A stretch of DNA of 64,000 bases, taken from positions 62,001 through 126,000 of the forward strand of contig NZ_JAMFLI010000008.1 in NCBI RefSeq assembly GCF_023502145.1. Reading direction: 5' to 3'. A program made the position numbers and the translations under genes. Each line of letters begins with the position of its first letter. Within the stretch, counting starts at the first letter, position 1. The stretch comes from Craterilacuibacter sp. RT1T. Its GTDB lineage: Bacteria > Pseudomonadota > Gammaproteobacteria > Burkholderiales > Chromobacteriaceae. The notes beneath the pieces are model-generated. The model saw only the letters and a program-made list of their open reading frames with translations, did no database searches and was not told the origin of the DNA. This document shows, in pieces, positions 40,132 through 47,933 of this stretch.

Positions 40132-41715
40132 TCAGAGACTACGCTCGAAGTGCCCGACCAGAACATGCAGCGCCTGTGCATCCCCATCCAGCGCACTCAC
40201 CAGCGCACCGGTCTTGTTCAGGCTATGGGCATTACTCTCTGACGAAGCGCTGATCCCTTCCATACTGCGCGCCACCTCATTCGAAGCCTGCCCTTGCTGG
40301 TCAAGCATGACTGCCACATCACGCGCGGCTGCCGAGACGACCTCGGCCGAGCTGCGGATCTGTTCGAACACGCTGCGGCTATCGCGAATCAGGAGGCTGC
40401 TCTCGTTCACACCAATGGTTGCTTCCTGTACTGCGGACAAGGCGGCTCCTGTTCGATGGATAATGCGGTCTATCGTGGTCCCGATTTCCAGCGTACTCTG
40501 TGCCGTTCTCTCGGCCAGCTTGCGCACTTCATCGGCCACGACGGCAAAACCACGCCCGGCCTCACCGGCGCGTGCCGCCTCAATCGCCGCATTCAGTGCC
40601 AGTAAATTGGTCTGATCGGCAATTTCCTTGATCGTCTGGGTAATCAAGCCGACGGCGGCGACATCGTCGTCCAGCTGATTCATCAGTCCCCGGGTGGTCT
40701 GCATTTTCGGCTCTAGGGCTTCCGTCACGGCCATCGTCGTCAGCATCGCCTGCTGGCCACGCTCAACCAGCGCCTTGGTCTCCTCGGCATGACCGGCACT
40801 GCGACCCGTAGCCTCATGGATCTCGCGCACCGATGCCGACAACTGCTCAAGCGCAGCCGCAACAGAAGAAATCCCATCCGACTGGCGCATCTCCCGCTCA
40901 ACGACCTCTTCGACCCCCTGATTCGCCTCGGTTGAGCGCACCCGCATGCGCTCAGCACCAGAAACAACATCGGCAATGATCGCCCGCAAGCCCACCTGCA
41001 TCGACTTCATTTCAATCAACAACGCAGAAAACTCTCCACTGGTCCGCGTATCGATATCAAAACGGAAGTTGCCCTCACCCAACTGCTGCAATGCATGGCG
41101 TAGCGTAAACACGGGCGCGCTAATGCCAGCCCAGCACCATGCGCCAAGGCCGGTCGCAAGCCCCAAGCCCAGCAGCCCGGCAAGCCAGAGCTCAGCCCCC
41201 GCCTGACTTGCCCCCAGTGCCGCCAGTGTTGGCAACACTGCCAACAGCCCGCCCCGCAACCGCAATGATGCTTGCGTCCGGTAGCGGGTGACGGGAAAAG
41301 CGGCCTGTTTGCTTTTGACCGCGGCGTAAAGCTGCTCAGCCTGACGAACTTCATTCAACTGCGGCAGATTGCGCACCGAACGATAACCTACCTTCTGCCC
41401 TGCTTCGAACAAGGGCGTCACATAGGCCTCAACCCAGTAGAAGTCCCCGTTTTTGCAGCGGTTTTTCACAATACCGCGCCATGGCAGATCTGCCTGCAGG
41501 GTCTGCCACATATCGGCAAATGCCTCTGGCGGCATATCTGGGTGGCGAACCATATTGTGCGACTGGCCGATCAACTCTTCCTGAGTAAATCCGCTAATTT
41601 CAATAAAGGCAGGGTTCACATAGCTGATCCGCCCCTTCAAATCCGTCTTGGAGACAATAGGAAATCTTGGGTTGAGCTTATGTTCGACGTCAGAGACAGG
41701 AAGATTAAGCTTCAT
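40132..41715 (-). CDS. Aer-like PAS methyl-accepting chemotaxis protein
   Basis: A 527-residue receptor. The N-terminal PAS domain (about 12-115; [22 protein letters not shown]) resembles Aer, so FAD-based redox or oxygen sensing is plausible. It is followed by a membrane hairpin (about 155-205), a HAMP-like linker and the signalling domain with the conserved tip [20 protein letters not shown] and [18 protein letters not shown]. No C-terminal CheR-binding pentapeptide. It is divergent from a second chemoreceptor. Confidence 0.9.
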   Translation of the reverse strand: MKLNLPVSDVEHKLNPRFPIVSKTDLKGRISYVNPAFIEISGFTQEELIGQSHNMVRHPDMPPEAFADMWQTLQADLPWRGIVKNRCKNGDFYWVEAYVTPLFEAGQKVGYRSVRNLPQLNEVRQAEQLYAAVKSKQAAFPVTRYRTQASLRLRGGLLAVLPTLAALGASQAGAELWLAGLLGLGLATGLGAWCWAGISAPVFTLRHALQQLGEGNFRFDIDTRTSGEFSALLIEMKSMQVGLRAIIADVVSGAERMRVRSTEANQGVEEVVEREMRQSDGISSVAAALEQLSASVREIHEATGRSAGHAEETKALVERGQQAMLTTMAVTEALEPKMQTTRGLMNQLDDDVAAVGLITQTIKEIADQTNLLALNAAIEAARAGEAGRGFAVVADEVRKLAERTAQSTLEIGTTIDRIIHRTGAALSAVQEATIGVNESSLLIRDSRSVFEQIRSSAEVVSAAARDVAVMLDQQGQASNEVARSMEGISASSESNAHSLNKTGALVSALDGDAQALHVLVGHFERSL

Positions 41716-42049
41716 GACTAACCATGGAATGCATTTAAAAGTCGCATACTAAGCACATAAAAGCATACAAACAACCATGATATAAGCATGGCATTGCATG
41801 TAAACGACACTTCACTGCCATGCAATGCGCAGATGAAGAGAATGCCAATTCATAAGCAGTGTGTTCATTCAACTGATGTGAACCCTACAAGCAGCGGTAC
41901 AGAGAGAAAGCGGTATGCCCCATCTTCTTGATAATTATGATTTTTAAAATAGCTATTTTTATATAGATATGAGTTTATTGATTTAGATCTGTCGGCATGA
42001 CAAACAGCCATGATATGTTCAGGACATAACATGTAAATGGACATCCCTC
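41716..42049. promoter_or_regulatory. AT-rich divergent region between two chemoreceptor genes
   Basis: A 334-base non-coding gap, AT-rich particularly at 41930-42000. It must hold both promoters. I see no protein-coding frame or RNA structure I can name. Confidence 0.5.
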
Positions 42050-43678
42050 ATGCCGCAAGTCACCTCCTTAAAAATCAGATTGCTGGTGATGATTGCCAGC
42101 ATTGTGCTGCTGGTCTGTGCGCTTGGCGCCATGCTGCTGTTCAGCCAGTACCGACAGATGATGGATGACCGCGGCGTGATGATTCGCGGCCAGGTAGAGA
42201 ATGCCATCAGTCTGGTAGACAGCTATGAGCAGCGGGCCAGCCGTGGTGAGCTGAATCAAGAACAAGCCCAGCAATTGGCCAAGCAGGCTCTGACGGCCCT
42301 GCGCTTTGACGGCAAGGAGTATTTCTTCGTCGGCGACAAGTCCCTGCACTGGATTGCGCACGGCGTAAATCCAAAGCTCATCGGCAAGGACATGCACGGC
42401 GTCATGACGGCTGACGGTCAGGATCTGGGGCGTTTGTTTGATAGCGTACTGGCCAAAGGGGGCGGGCTGGCCGAGTTCTATTGGGACAAGCCCGGCAGTG
42501 ACGAGCCGCAAGCCAAGCTCAGTTATGTGCAGGCCAGCCCGGACTGGGGCTGGATGATAGGTACAGGCCTGTATCTGGATGATATTCATATCACCCTGCA
42601 ACAAAAGCTGCTGCAAATGGCCGGCATCATCTTGCTCATTGCCGCGATTGTTTCGCTGCTGGGCTGGCGTTTACTCAAGGGGGTCATGGCACAACTTGGC
42701 GCGGACCCGGCAATCGCTGCCAATATCGTGCACCAGATTGCCGAAGGCCGGCTGGATGTCAACGTCACCCTCGCTCCGGGAGACACGCACAGCCTGATGG
42801 CCAGCATTGCCCATATGCAAAAGCAACTGCAGCAGACGGTAGGCGAAGTCATCACCAGTGCCCGTGAGCTGGGGACATTAAGCACCGAAGTCGCGGGTGG
42901 AGCCGATCAGGTTGCCGACAATTCGAGCCGGCAAAGCGAGGGGGCGACCGCCATGGCCGCTTCGGTCGAAGAGATGACAGTCAGCATCAGCCATATTTCG
43001 GACAGTGCACAGGACGCCCAGCAAATATCGACCCGCTCCAATCAGCTATCCGGTCAGGGCGGCGAAGTACTGGGGCAAGCCATTGCCGAAATGACGCATA
43101 TCGGCAGCATGGTCGATCAGGCTGCCGGCAGCATCACCGAACTGGTCGGCAAGACGCAGAATATCGCCAACATCATGCAGGTGATCAAGGATATTGCCGA
43201 CCAGACCAATCTGCTGGCACTGAATGCGGCCATCGAGGCCGCACGCGCCGGTGAGGCCGGGCGTGGTTTTGCCGTCGTGGCCGACGAGGTGCGCAAACTG
43301 TCCGAGCGCACCGCGCAGGCGACCCAGGAAATTGCCGGCATGATAGACGAGATCCGGCACAGCTCGAATACCTCGCAAGGCAGTATGAATGAAGCGGTCG
43401 AGCGGGTGAAACTGGGGCGTGAACTGGCGGAAGAGGGAGGCAAAGCCATCGGCCTGATCCGTGACAGCTCGGCCCAAGTGGTGGCTGCCGTCGAGGATAT
43501 TTCGCATGCACTACGCGAACAGGGCATGGCCAGCCAGGAAATTGCCAATCATGTAGAACAGATCGCCCAAATGGCCGGCACCAATGCCGAGACGACCCAG
43601 TCTGCCGTCAAGCAAGTCCAGCGCATGCATACGCTGGCCGAACAGTTGCGCAGCAGCGTGGCCTATTTCCGCGTATAA
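42050..43678 (+). CDS. Methyl-accepting chemotaxis protein with single Cache domain
   Basis: A 542-residue receptor: TM1 at about 10-30, a periplasmic sCache_2-type domain (about 35-185; [25 protein letters not shown]), TM2 at about 188-210, HAMP, and a signalling domain with the tip [19 protein letters not shown] and [18 protein letters not shown]. sCache_2 receptors often bind small organic acids, but the ligand is not evident. The start ATG at 42050 has a poor ribosome-binding site. Confidence 0.92.
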   Translation: MPQVTSLKIRLLVMIASIVLLVCALGAMLLFSQYRQMMDDRGVMIRGQVENAISLVDSYEQRASRGELNQEQAQQLAKQALTALRFDGKEYFFVGDKSLHWIAHGVNPKLIGKDMHGVMTADGQDLGRLFDSVLAKGGGLAEFYWDKPGSDEPQAKLSYVQASPDWGWMIGTGLYLDDIHITLQQKLLQMAGIILLIAAIVSLLGWRLLKGVMAQLGADPAIAANIVHQIAEGRLDVNVTLAPGDTHSLMASIAHMQKQLQQTVGEVITSARELGTLSTEVAGGADQVADNSSRQSEGATAMAASVEEMTVSISHISDSAQDAQQISTRSNQLSGQGGEVLGQAIAEMTHIGSMVDQAAGSITELVGKTQNIANIMQVIKDIADQTNLLALNAAIEAARAGEAGRGFAVVADEVRKLSERTAQATQEIAGMIDEIRHSSNTSQGSMNEAVERVKLGRELAEEGGKAIGLIRDSSAQVVAAVEDISHALREQGMASQEIANHVEQIAQMAGTNAETTQSAVKQVQRMHTLAEQLRSSVAYFRV

Positions 43679-43695
43679 GCGCTCTGGACAAGCAT

Positions 43696-43725
43696 AAAAG
43701 CCGCCTCGAACCGGAGGCGGCTTTT
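43696..43725. terminator. Bidirectional terminator after the Cache chemoreceptor
   Basis: A perfect 12-bp stem AAAAGCCGCCTC / GAGGCGGCTTTT with a 6-base loop. The A-run and T-run at its ends allow termination of both convergent genes. Confidence 0.93.
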
Positions 43726-43770
43726 ATTTGGCGAGGCCCCGCTGACAAGTCGGTGCGCCGCCCCATCCAT

Positions 43771-44151
43771 TTACTGACAAGGCCGCACGCCCCAACCTTC
43801 GCGGCCGCGATAGCAGGCAAAATCTTCCCGCACGCTGTCTATGCGCCAGCGCCCGTCGCTGGCGCGATTCACATCAAAACGCCAGCGGTTGCCGCGCACG
43901 CTGTCGTCCAGCAACCCCTCGCGCACCACGCTGATGCGGGCATGATCGAAGGCTTCGGGCCGGCTGTGCTGCTCGATTTTCAGCGTCGCATACTCGAAGC
44001 GTCCTTCCTGCCCCAGACGGTGACCGAGAAAATCGGTCACCACCTGTAGCGGCAACTGCCCAGCCTGGCCGGTATAGGGCAGACGGCCTTCATCGGTATA
44101 AGCCCAAGCCGGCAATGAGCAGGCCAGCAATAGAAGCAGCGCGTTTTTCAT
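43771..44151 (-). CDS. Small exported protein, function unknown
   Basis: A 126-residue protein not recognised by family. The N-terminus is a signal peptide (hydrophobic core LLLLLACSLPAW, cleavage near AWA-YT). The mature part has alternating short strands, is rich in Arg, Asp and Glu, and carries two cysteines near the C-terminus (DFACYRG and VRPCQ) that could form a disulfide. I start at 44151 because AAAGG lies 6 bases upstream; another ATG is at 44157. It follows the TauE gene by 10 bases, so probably shares its operon. Confidence 0.7.
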   Translation of the reverse strand: MKNALLLLLACSLPAWAYTDEGRLPYTGQAGQLPLQVVTDFLGHRLGQEGRFEYATLKIEQHSRPEAFDHARISVVREGLLDDSVRGNRWRFDVNRASDGRWRIDSVREDFACYRGREGWGVRPCQ

Positions 44152-44161
44152 CCTCATCCTT

Positions 44162-44968
44162 TCAGTGCAGCAAGGTCCACAGCATCTGGGTCGCCATCAC
44201 CGCCATCAACAGCGCGAACGCCTTTTTCAGTTTGGCCACCGGCAGGCGATGGGCGGCACGCGCGCCGACCGGCGCCAGCAAGACCGTCATCACCATCAGC
44301 GTCAGCATGGCCGGCAGATAAATAAATCCGAGCGAGCCCCATGGCAAGCCGGTCTGGCCCCAACCGCTAGCCAGATAACCGATAGCGCCGGACACGGCAA
44401 TCGGCCAGCCCAGTGCGGCGCTGGTGCCTATCGCCGTATGCACCGGCACATTGCACCAGCTCATAAACGGTACGCTCATCGAGCCGCCGCCTATGCCGAC
44501 CCAGCTTGAAATCACGCCGATCACGCCCCCTGCCCCCCATTGACCGGCCACACCCGGCAGCGCGCGGCTGGCCGGCGGCTTGGCGCCGAGATACATCTGC
44601 AGCCCGATTACATAGGCGTAAATCACGAAAAACCAGCGCAGCTCGCGCCCCGGTATCCAGCCGGCAATCAGGCTGCCGGCCAGCGTGCCCAACACCATGG
44701 CCGGCGCCATGCGCCTGACGATAGCCCAGTCCACCGCGCCCCTTTGCTGATGGGCGCGCACGCTGGAAATACTGGTAAACACCATCACCGCCAACGACGT
44801 GCCTACCGCCAGATGCTGCACATGCGCGCCGCCCAGATGCGCGGCCGACAGCACGCCCACCACCACCGGCACGATGACCAGCCCCCCCCCCACGCCCAAC
44901 AGGCCGGCCAGAAAACCGGCAATGGCACCGAAACCCAGCAAAACGGCAAACAGCGATAAAGACAGCAT
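44162..44968 (-). CDS. TauE/SafE family permease
   Basis: A 268-residue inner-membrane protein with about eight TM segments in two repeats. Each repeat has the family motif: GFLAGLLGVGGGLVIVP near the start and ISSWVGIGGGSMSVPFM in the middle. The family exports sulfite, sulfoacetate or related anions; the substrate here is unknown. Its ATG shares a base with the stop of the EVE gene (TGATG). Residues 27-29 are three GGG codons in a run of ten G (44882-44891 on the + strand), a slippage-prone site in a genome that mostly uses GGC for glycine. Confidence 0.88.
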   Translation of the reverse strand: MLSLSLFAVLLGFGAIAGFLAGLLGVGGGLVIVPVVVGVLSAAHLGGAHVQHLAVGTSLAVMVFTSISSVRAHQQRGAVDWAIVRRMAPAMVLGTLAGSLIAGWIPGRELRWFFVIYAYVIGLQMYLGAKPPASRALPGVAGQWGAGGVIGVISSWVGIGGGSMSVPFMSWCNVPVHTAIGTSAALGWPIAVSGAIGYLASGWGQTGLPWGSLGFIYLPAMLTLMVMTVLLAPVGARAAHRLPVAKLKKAFALLMAVMATQMLWTLLH

Positions 44969-45432
44969 CAGCCCAGGTGCTCCATGATAATGGCCCACTG
45001 CTGCGGGCTGACGGGGGTAATGGACAGACGATTGCCGCGTTTGAGCACCACCATCTCCTCAAGACCAGGGATGGCGCGCAAGGCGGCAGGACTCAGTAAC
45101 GGTGTTTTGGCGACAAAACGCACATCCACACAACACCAGCGCGGCGCATCGGCGCTGGATTTGGGATCGAAATAGGGCGATTCAGGATCAAACTGCGTGG
45201 CGTCGGGATGAGCCGACGAAACCACTTCGGCCACACCGGCAATGCCCGGTGCCGGGCAACTCGAATGCCAGAACAGTACCTGATCGCCGATCTGCATCGC
45301 GTCGCGCATCATATTCCGCGCCTGATAATTGCGTACCCCGCTCCACGCGAATACGCGCTGCGGTTCGCGCGCCAGATCATCAATCGACGTGTCATCCGGC
45401 TCCGACTTCATCAACCAGTAACGTTCCTGCAC
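44968..45432 (-). CDS. EVE domain-containing protein
   Basis: A protein of about 154 residues that is a single EVE domain, from YWLMKSEPDDTSIDDL through VFAWSGVRNYQARNMMRD, GDQVLFWHSSC and GIAGVAEV to the C-terminal PVSPQQW. EVE domains are related to YTH and PUA folds and bind modified bases in RNA or DNA. I choose the GTG at 45432 (MQERYWLMKSEP) because GGAG lies just upstream. The ATG at 45444 directly follows a terminator hairpin and has no ribosome-binding site. Confidence 0.85.
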   Translation of the reverse strand: MQERYWLMKSEPDDTSIDDLAREPQRVFAWSGVRNYQARNMMRDAMQIGDQVLFWHSSCPAPGIAGVAEVVSSAHPDATQFDPESPYFDPKSSADAPRWCCVDVRFVAKTPLLSPAALRAIPGLEEMVVLKRGNRLSITPVSPQQWAIIMEHLG

Positions 45433-45444
45433 ACAGCACTCCAT

Positions 45445-45468
45445 AAAAAAAGCCGGCAATATGCCGGC
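45445..45468 (-). terminator. Rho-independent terminator just before the EVE gene
   Basis: On the minus strand GCCGGCA-TAT-TGCCGGC is followed by exactly seven T. It terminates the CigR-like gene and ends at the base before an ATG, 12 bases before the start I prefer for the EVE gene. Confidence 0.9.
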
Positions 45469-45510
45469 ATTGTGCGGGTGATGAACCATTCAGGCAATCA
45501 GGGTTGACGG

Positions 45511-45963
45511 TCAGAACACATCCCGCAGGATATCAGCCACGATGGCGCTGCCGATCGCCAGCAGCACCAGATCGCGCCCGGCTACCGTCCACTCGTAACC
45601 GGGATAGTGCGGCAGGCTTTCGAGCAGGGGCAGCGGCACCCCCCGCTTCGCGATACCCGGCGGCAGTGGTTTGCCGCGCGCCAGATTCTTGCGTATGCCC
45701 GGCGGCAAGGCCGCATAACTGCCAAGATCGATATGGCGTTCGCGGATAATGGACTGCACCACGGCGGCGGTAATGCCGGCACGCACCAGCGCGCGCGTGC
45801 TGTCGCCATCGTAGCCCGATTCATGCTTGGGCTTGCCGTGCATGGACGAATGCGGATGCTTGTCCGGCTTGCCCTTGCCTTCGGGCGGGGCGGCCAGTGC
45901 CGGCATGGCGCTCAAAGCGCTCATCAGCAGCGTGCACAGCACGCCATGAAAATAACGAGTCAT
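45511..45963 (-). CDS. CigR-like exported protein
   Basis: A 150-residue exported protein with a signal peptide (1-25, ALA-AP). A basic His/Lys-rich segment follows (PEGKGKPDKHPHSSMHGKPKH), then a C-terminal domain with LPPGIRKNLARGKPLPPGIAKR, HYPGYEWTVAGRDLVL and a hydrophobic end IVADILRDVF. This matches the RcnB/CigR type (anti-virulence regulator CigR family in Salmonella annotation). The role here is unknown. The ATG at 45963 has GGGAGGA at good spacing; a TTG at 45969 is too close to it. Confidence 0.78.
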   Translation of the reverse strand: MTRYFHGVLCTLLMSALSAMPALAAPPEGKGKPDKHPHSSMHGKPKHESGYDGDSTRALVRAGITAAVVQSIIRERHIDLGSYAALPPGIRKNLARGKPLPPGIAKRGVPLPLLESLPHYPGYEWTVAGRDLVLLAIGSAIVADILRDVF

Positions 45964-46003
45964 CAACAAATTCCTCCCACCATGGTCAAGACAAGATAAG
46001 ACT

Positions 46004-46615
46004 TTAACACCAGCGCCGCCAGCCCTGTGCCGTCATACGGTACAAGCCGGACTCGGTCACCAGCGCATCCAGCCTCACATCCCATGCTTCGCGCGGCACG
46101 CAAGCCACGCGCTGGCAGTCGTAAGCCACACCGACCAGCAAGGGACGCGCCGCAGGGCGCAAGCGGCGAAACGCCAGCGTCGCATCATAAAAACCGCCAC
46201 CCTGGCCGATGCGAAAACCCGCCTCATCGATGCCCAGCAGGGGAATAAACAGAATATCCAGCTGCTCGGCACGGCACTCGGGCCCGGCATATTCGGTGAT
46301 GTGATAACGCGGATGCTGCACCCAGCGGTCGGACGCACCGACACGGGAAAACCACAAACGGCGCGCGCGCAGCGGAATGCGCGGCAAAAACAGCGCGGCG
46401 CCGCGAAATAGCGCGGCACTCATCAAGGGTTCGAGATCGAGTTCGGAGCCGGCGGCAAGATAGCCGCCGATGCGCTTGCCGCGCCCGAGCAGACGCGAGG
46501 CATGGCGCAAAACGGCAAGCGCCGCGCGCCCGCGTTCGGCGCGCGACACGGCCATGCGCCGGCGGCGCAATTCACGCCGGAGCAATTGTTTATTGTGGAC
46601 AACGGGGAGATTCAT
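46004..46615 (-). CDS. fau: 5-formyltetrahydrofolate cyclo-ligase
   Basis: A 203-residue enzyme (YgfA/Fau family) that converts 5-formyl-THF to 5,10-methenyl-THF with ATP. Recognisable parts are the N-terminal KQLLRRELRRRRMAVS, IGGYLAAGSELDLEPL, and the C-terminal LLGIDEAGFRIGQGGGFYDATL. It follows zapA and 6S RNA in the conserved order zapA-ssrS-fau. The 6S transcript probably reads into it, as in E. coli. The start at 46615 (MNLPVVHNK) has no obvious ribosome-binding site. Confidence 0.92.
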   Translation of the reverse strand: MNLPVVHNKQLLRRELRRRRMAVSRAERGRAALAVLRHASRLLGRGKRIGGYLAAGSELDLEPLMSAALFRGAALFLPRIPLRARRLWFSRVGASDRWVQHPRYHITEYAGPECRAEQLDILFIPLLGIDEAGFRIGQGGGFYDATLAFRRLRPAARPLLVGVAYDCQRVACVPREAWDVRLDALVTESGLYRMTAQGWRRWC

Positions 46616-46628
46616 CTTGGAAGAGGAA

Positions 46629-46812
46629 CCCCCCGCGAGTGGCGATCCGGCAAAATCCGCTTGAACCCTGAACAAAGGGGGTCACGGGTCTTGTGTTTCG
46701 GGCGCTTCCGGCAAGCCGGAGCGACACACCCACACATGTTAAAAACCTGCAACCAAAGCGAACACATTGGTTCAAGGAAATTTGTGAGCCTTCTCGCACA
46801 CCGCAGGGGGAT
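46629..46812 (-). ncRNA. ssrS: 6S RNA
   Basis: A region of about 184 bases between zapA and fau, the conserved site of 6S RNA. The ends form a closing stem: CCCCCTGCGGTG (about 46810-46799) pairs with CACTCGCGGGGGG (about 46641-46629) with one bulged base and G-U pairs allowed. The interior shows the long imperfect rod typical of 6S, with CCTTGAACC on one side and GGGTTCAAG on the other. 6S RNA binds sigma-70 RNA polymerase holoenzyme in stationary phase. Exact 5' and 3' ends are approximate. Confidence 0.88.
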
Positions 46813-46837
46813 TTAAACCTTGCAGTGACCGGCCTGA

Positions 46838-47143
46838 CTAGCTGGGCCGGCTCTGATCAAGCGCCGTATCGGCCGCTTCAATCATGGAACGTATTTTACG
46901 TTGGAATTGCGCGATCTCCAAGCCCTCACCGACTTTTATCTTCAAAAGATCATGCGCGATATTCAGTGCCGCCATAATGGCGATCTTGTCGGTATCCATA
47001 ATGCGACCGGCACCCTGAATCGCATCAATCTTGCCGCTAAGCAGACGCACCGCTTCTTGCAGCGTTTCCTGCTCCTCCGGCGGCGTCGCAATCGCGAACT
47101 GGCGGCCCAGCAGGTTAACGTCGACGTGAACCAGATTACTCAT
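46838..47143 (-). CDS. zapA: Cell division protein ZapA
   Basis: A 101-residue FtsZ-binding protein that bundles protofilaments at the division ring. It has the N-terminal beta segment HVDVNLLGRQFAIATPPEEQETL and the long C-terminal helix with KIAIMAALNIAHDLL. Its start overlaps the zapB-like gene by 8 bases. The 6S RNA gene follows 26 bases downstream. Confidence 0.94.
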   Translation of the reverse strand: MSNLVHVDVNLLGRQFAIATPPEEQETLQEAVRLLSGKIDAIQGAGRIMDTDKIAIMAALNIAHDLLKIKVGEGLEIAQFQRKIRSMIEAADTALDQSRPS

Positions 47144-47342
47144 CGTCAGCTTCTCCCGGCAAGCGTGCGATCAAGGCTTCGACCCGCAAGCGCGTCTCTT
47201 CGACGCAGAACTTGAGTTCGGCATTTTCTTTCAGCACTTCGGCCAGCACGCTGGCCATGCGCTCATTCTGGCCATCCAGCTCGTGGATGCGTGCAATCAG
47301 CGCGGCAACCCGGCCTTCCAGCGATTCGAATTCGGTTTCCAT
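47136..47342 (-). CDS. ZapB-like coiled-coil protein
   Basis: A 68-residue, almost wholly coiled-coil protein (METEFESLEGRVAALIARI; heptad leucines and isoleucines through to about residue 60). Small coiled-coil proteins of this kind (DUF904/ZapB-like) commonly precede zapA and probably help organise the division ring. I start at METEFE at 47342; the frame is open to 47393 but that extension is unlike the family. It overlaps zapA by 8 bases. Confidence 0.85.
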   Translation of the reverse strand: METEFESLEGRVAALIARIHELDGQNERMASVLAEVLKENAELKFCVEETRLRVEALIARLPGEADDE

Positions 47343-47402
47343 GACGGCGAGAATAGCCAAGCCCGGCAAGGCCGTCAAACACTGCCCTTGCACAGGCCTA
47401 CC

Positions 47403-47930
47403 TTATGGCGTTTTCAGCACCAGCGGCAAGCCGCAGGCTACCAGCGTCACCCGCTCGCATACCGCCGCCACATCCTGATTCAGCCGCCCCAACTCGTCGA
47501 CAAAACGCCGTGTCATCGCATCAGCCGCCACCACGCCCCAGCCGGTCTCGTTCGACACCAGCAATACCGTGCCGGGCAAGGCCGGCAAGGCGGCCAGCAA
47601 AGCCGCCTTCTCCGCGGCAAAAGCCGGTTCATCCAGCAGGCCATCGTCGCCGAAAAAGCGCATCAACCACATGCCGAGGCAGTCGACCAACAGCAGGGCG
47701 TCTGCTGACGCACCCGCTTGCAACACCGCTGCCAAATCGCGCCCGCTCTCAAGCAAGGCCCAAGCGGGCGGGCGGCGCGCCTGATGGTGCGCCACCCTTT
47801 GGCCAAACTCGCCATCACGCACCTGAGCCGTGGCGATATACGTCACCGGCCCCACATGCGCATGCGCCAGCGCTTCGGCAAAACGGCTCTTGCCGGAACG
47901 GGCACCGCCCGAGATCAGATGCGTGGTCAT
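47403..47930 (-). CDS. cobU: Adenosylcobinamide kinase / adenosylcobinamide-phosphate guanylyltransferase
   Basis: A 175-residue bifunctional enzyme of the nucleotide-loop assembly, activating cobinamide with GTP. The P-loop is SGGARSGKSRFAE at residues 7-19, YIATAQ and RVAHHQARRP follow, with the guanylylated histidine expected in that HHQARR segment, then LVDCLGMWL and VSNETGWGVV. It is 3 bases downstream of btuB, so under the btuB riboswitch. Confidence 0.95.
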   Translation of the reverse strand: MTTHLISGGARSGKSRFAEALAHAHVGPVTYIATAQVRDGEFGQRVAHHQARRPPAWALLESGRDLAAVLQAGASADALLLVDCLGMWLMRFFGDDGLLDEPAFAAEKAALLAALPALPGTVLLVSNETGWGVVAADAMTRRFVDELGRLNQDVAAVCERVTLVACGLPLVLKTP

Positions 47931-47933
47931 GGC

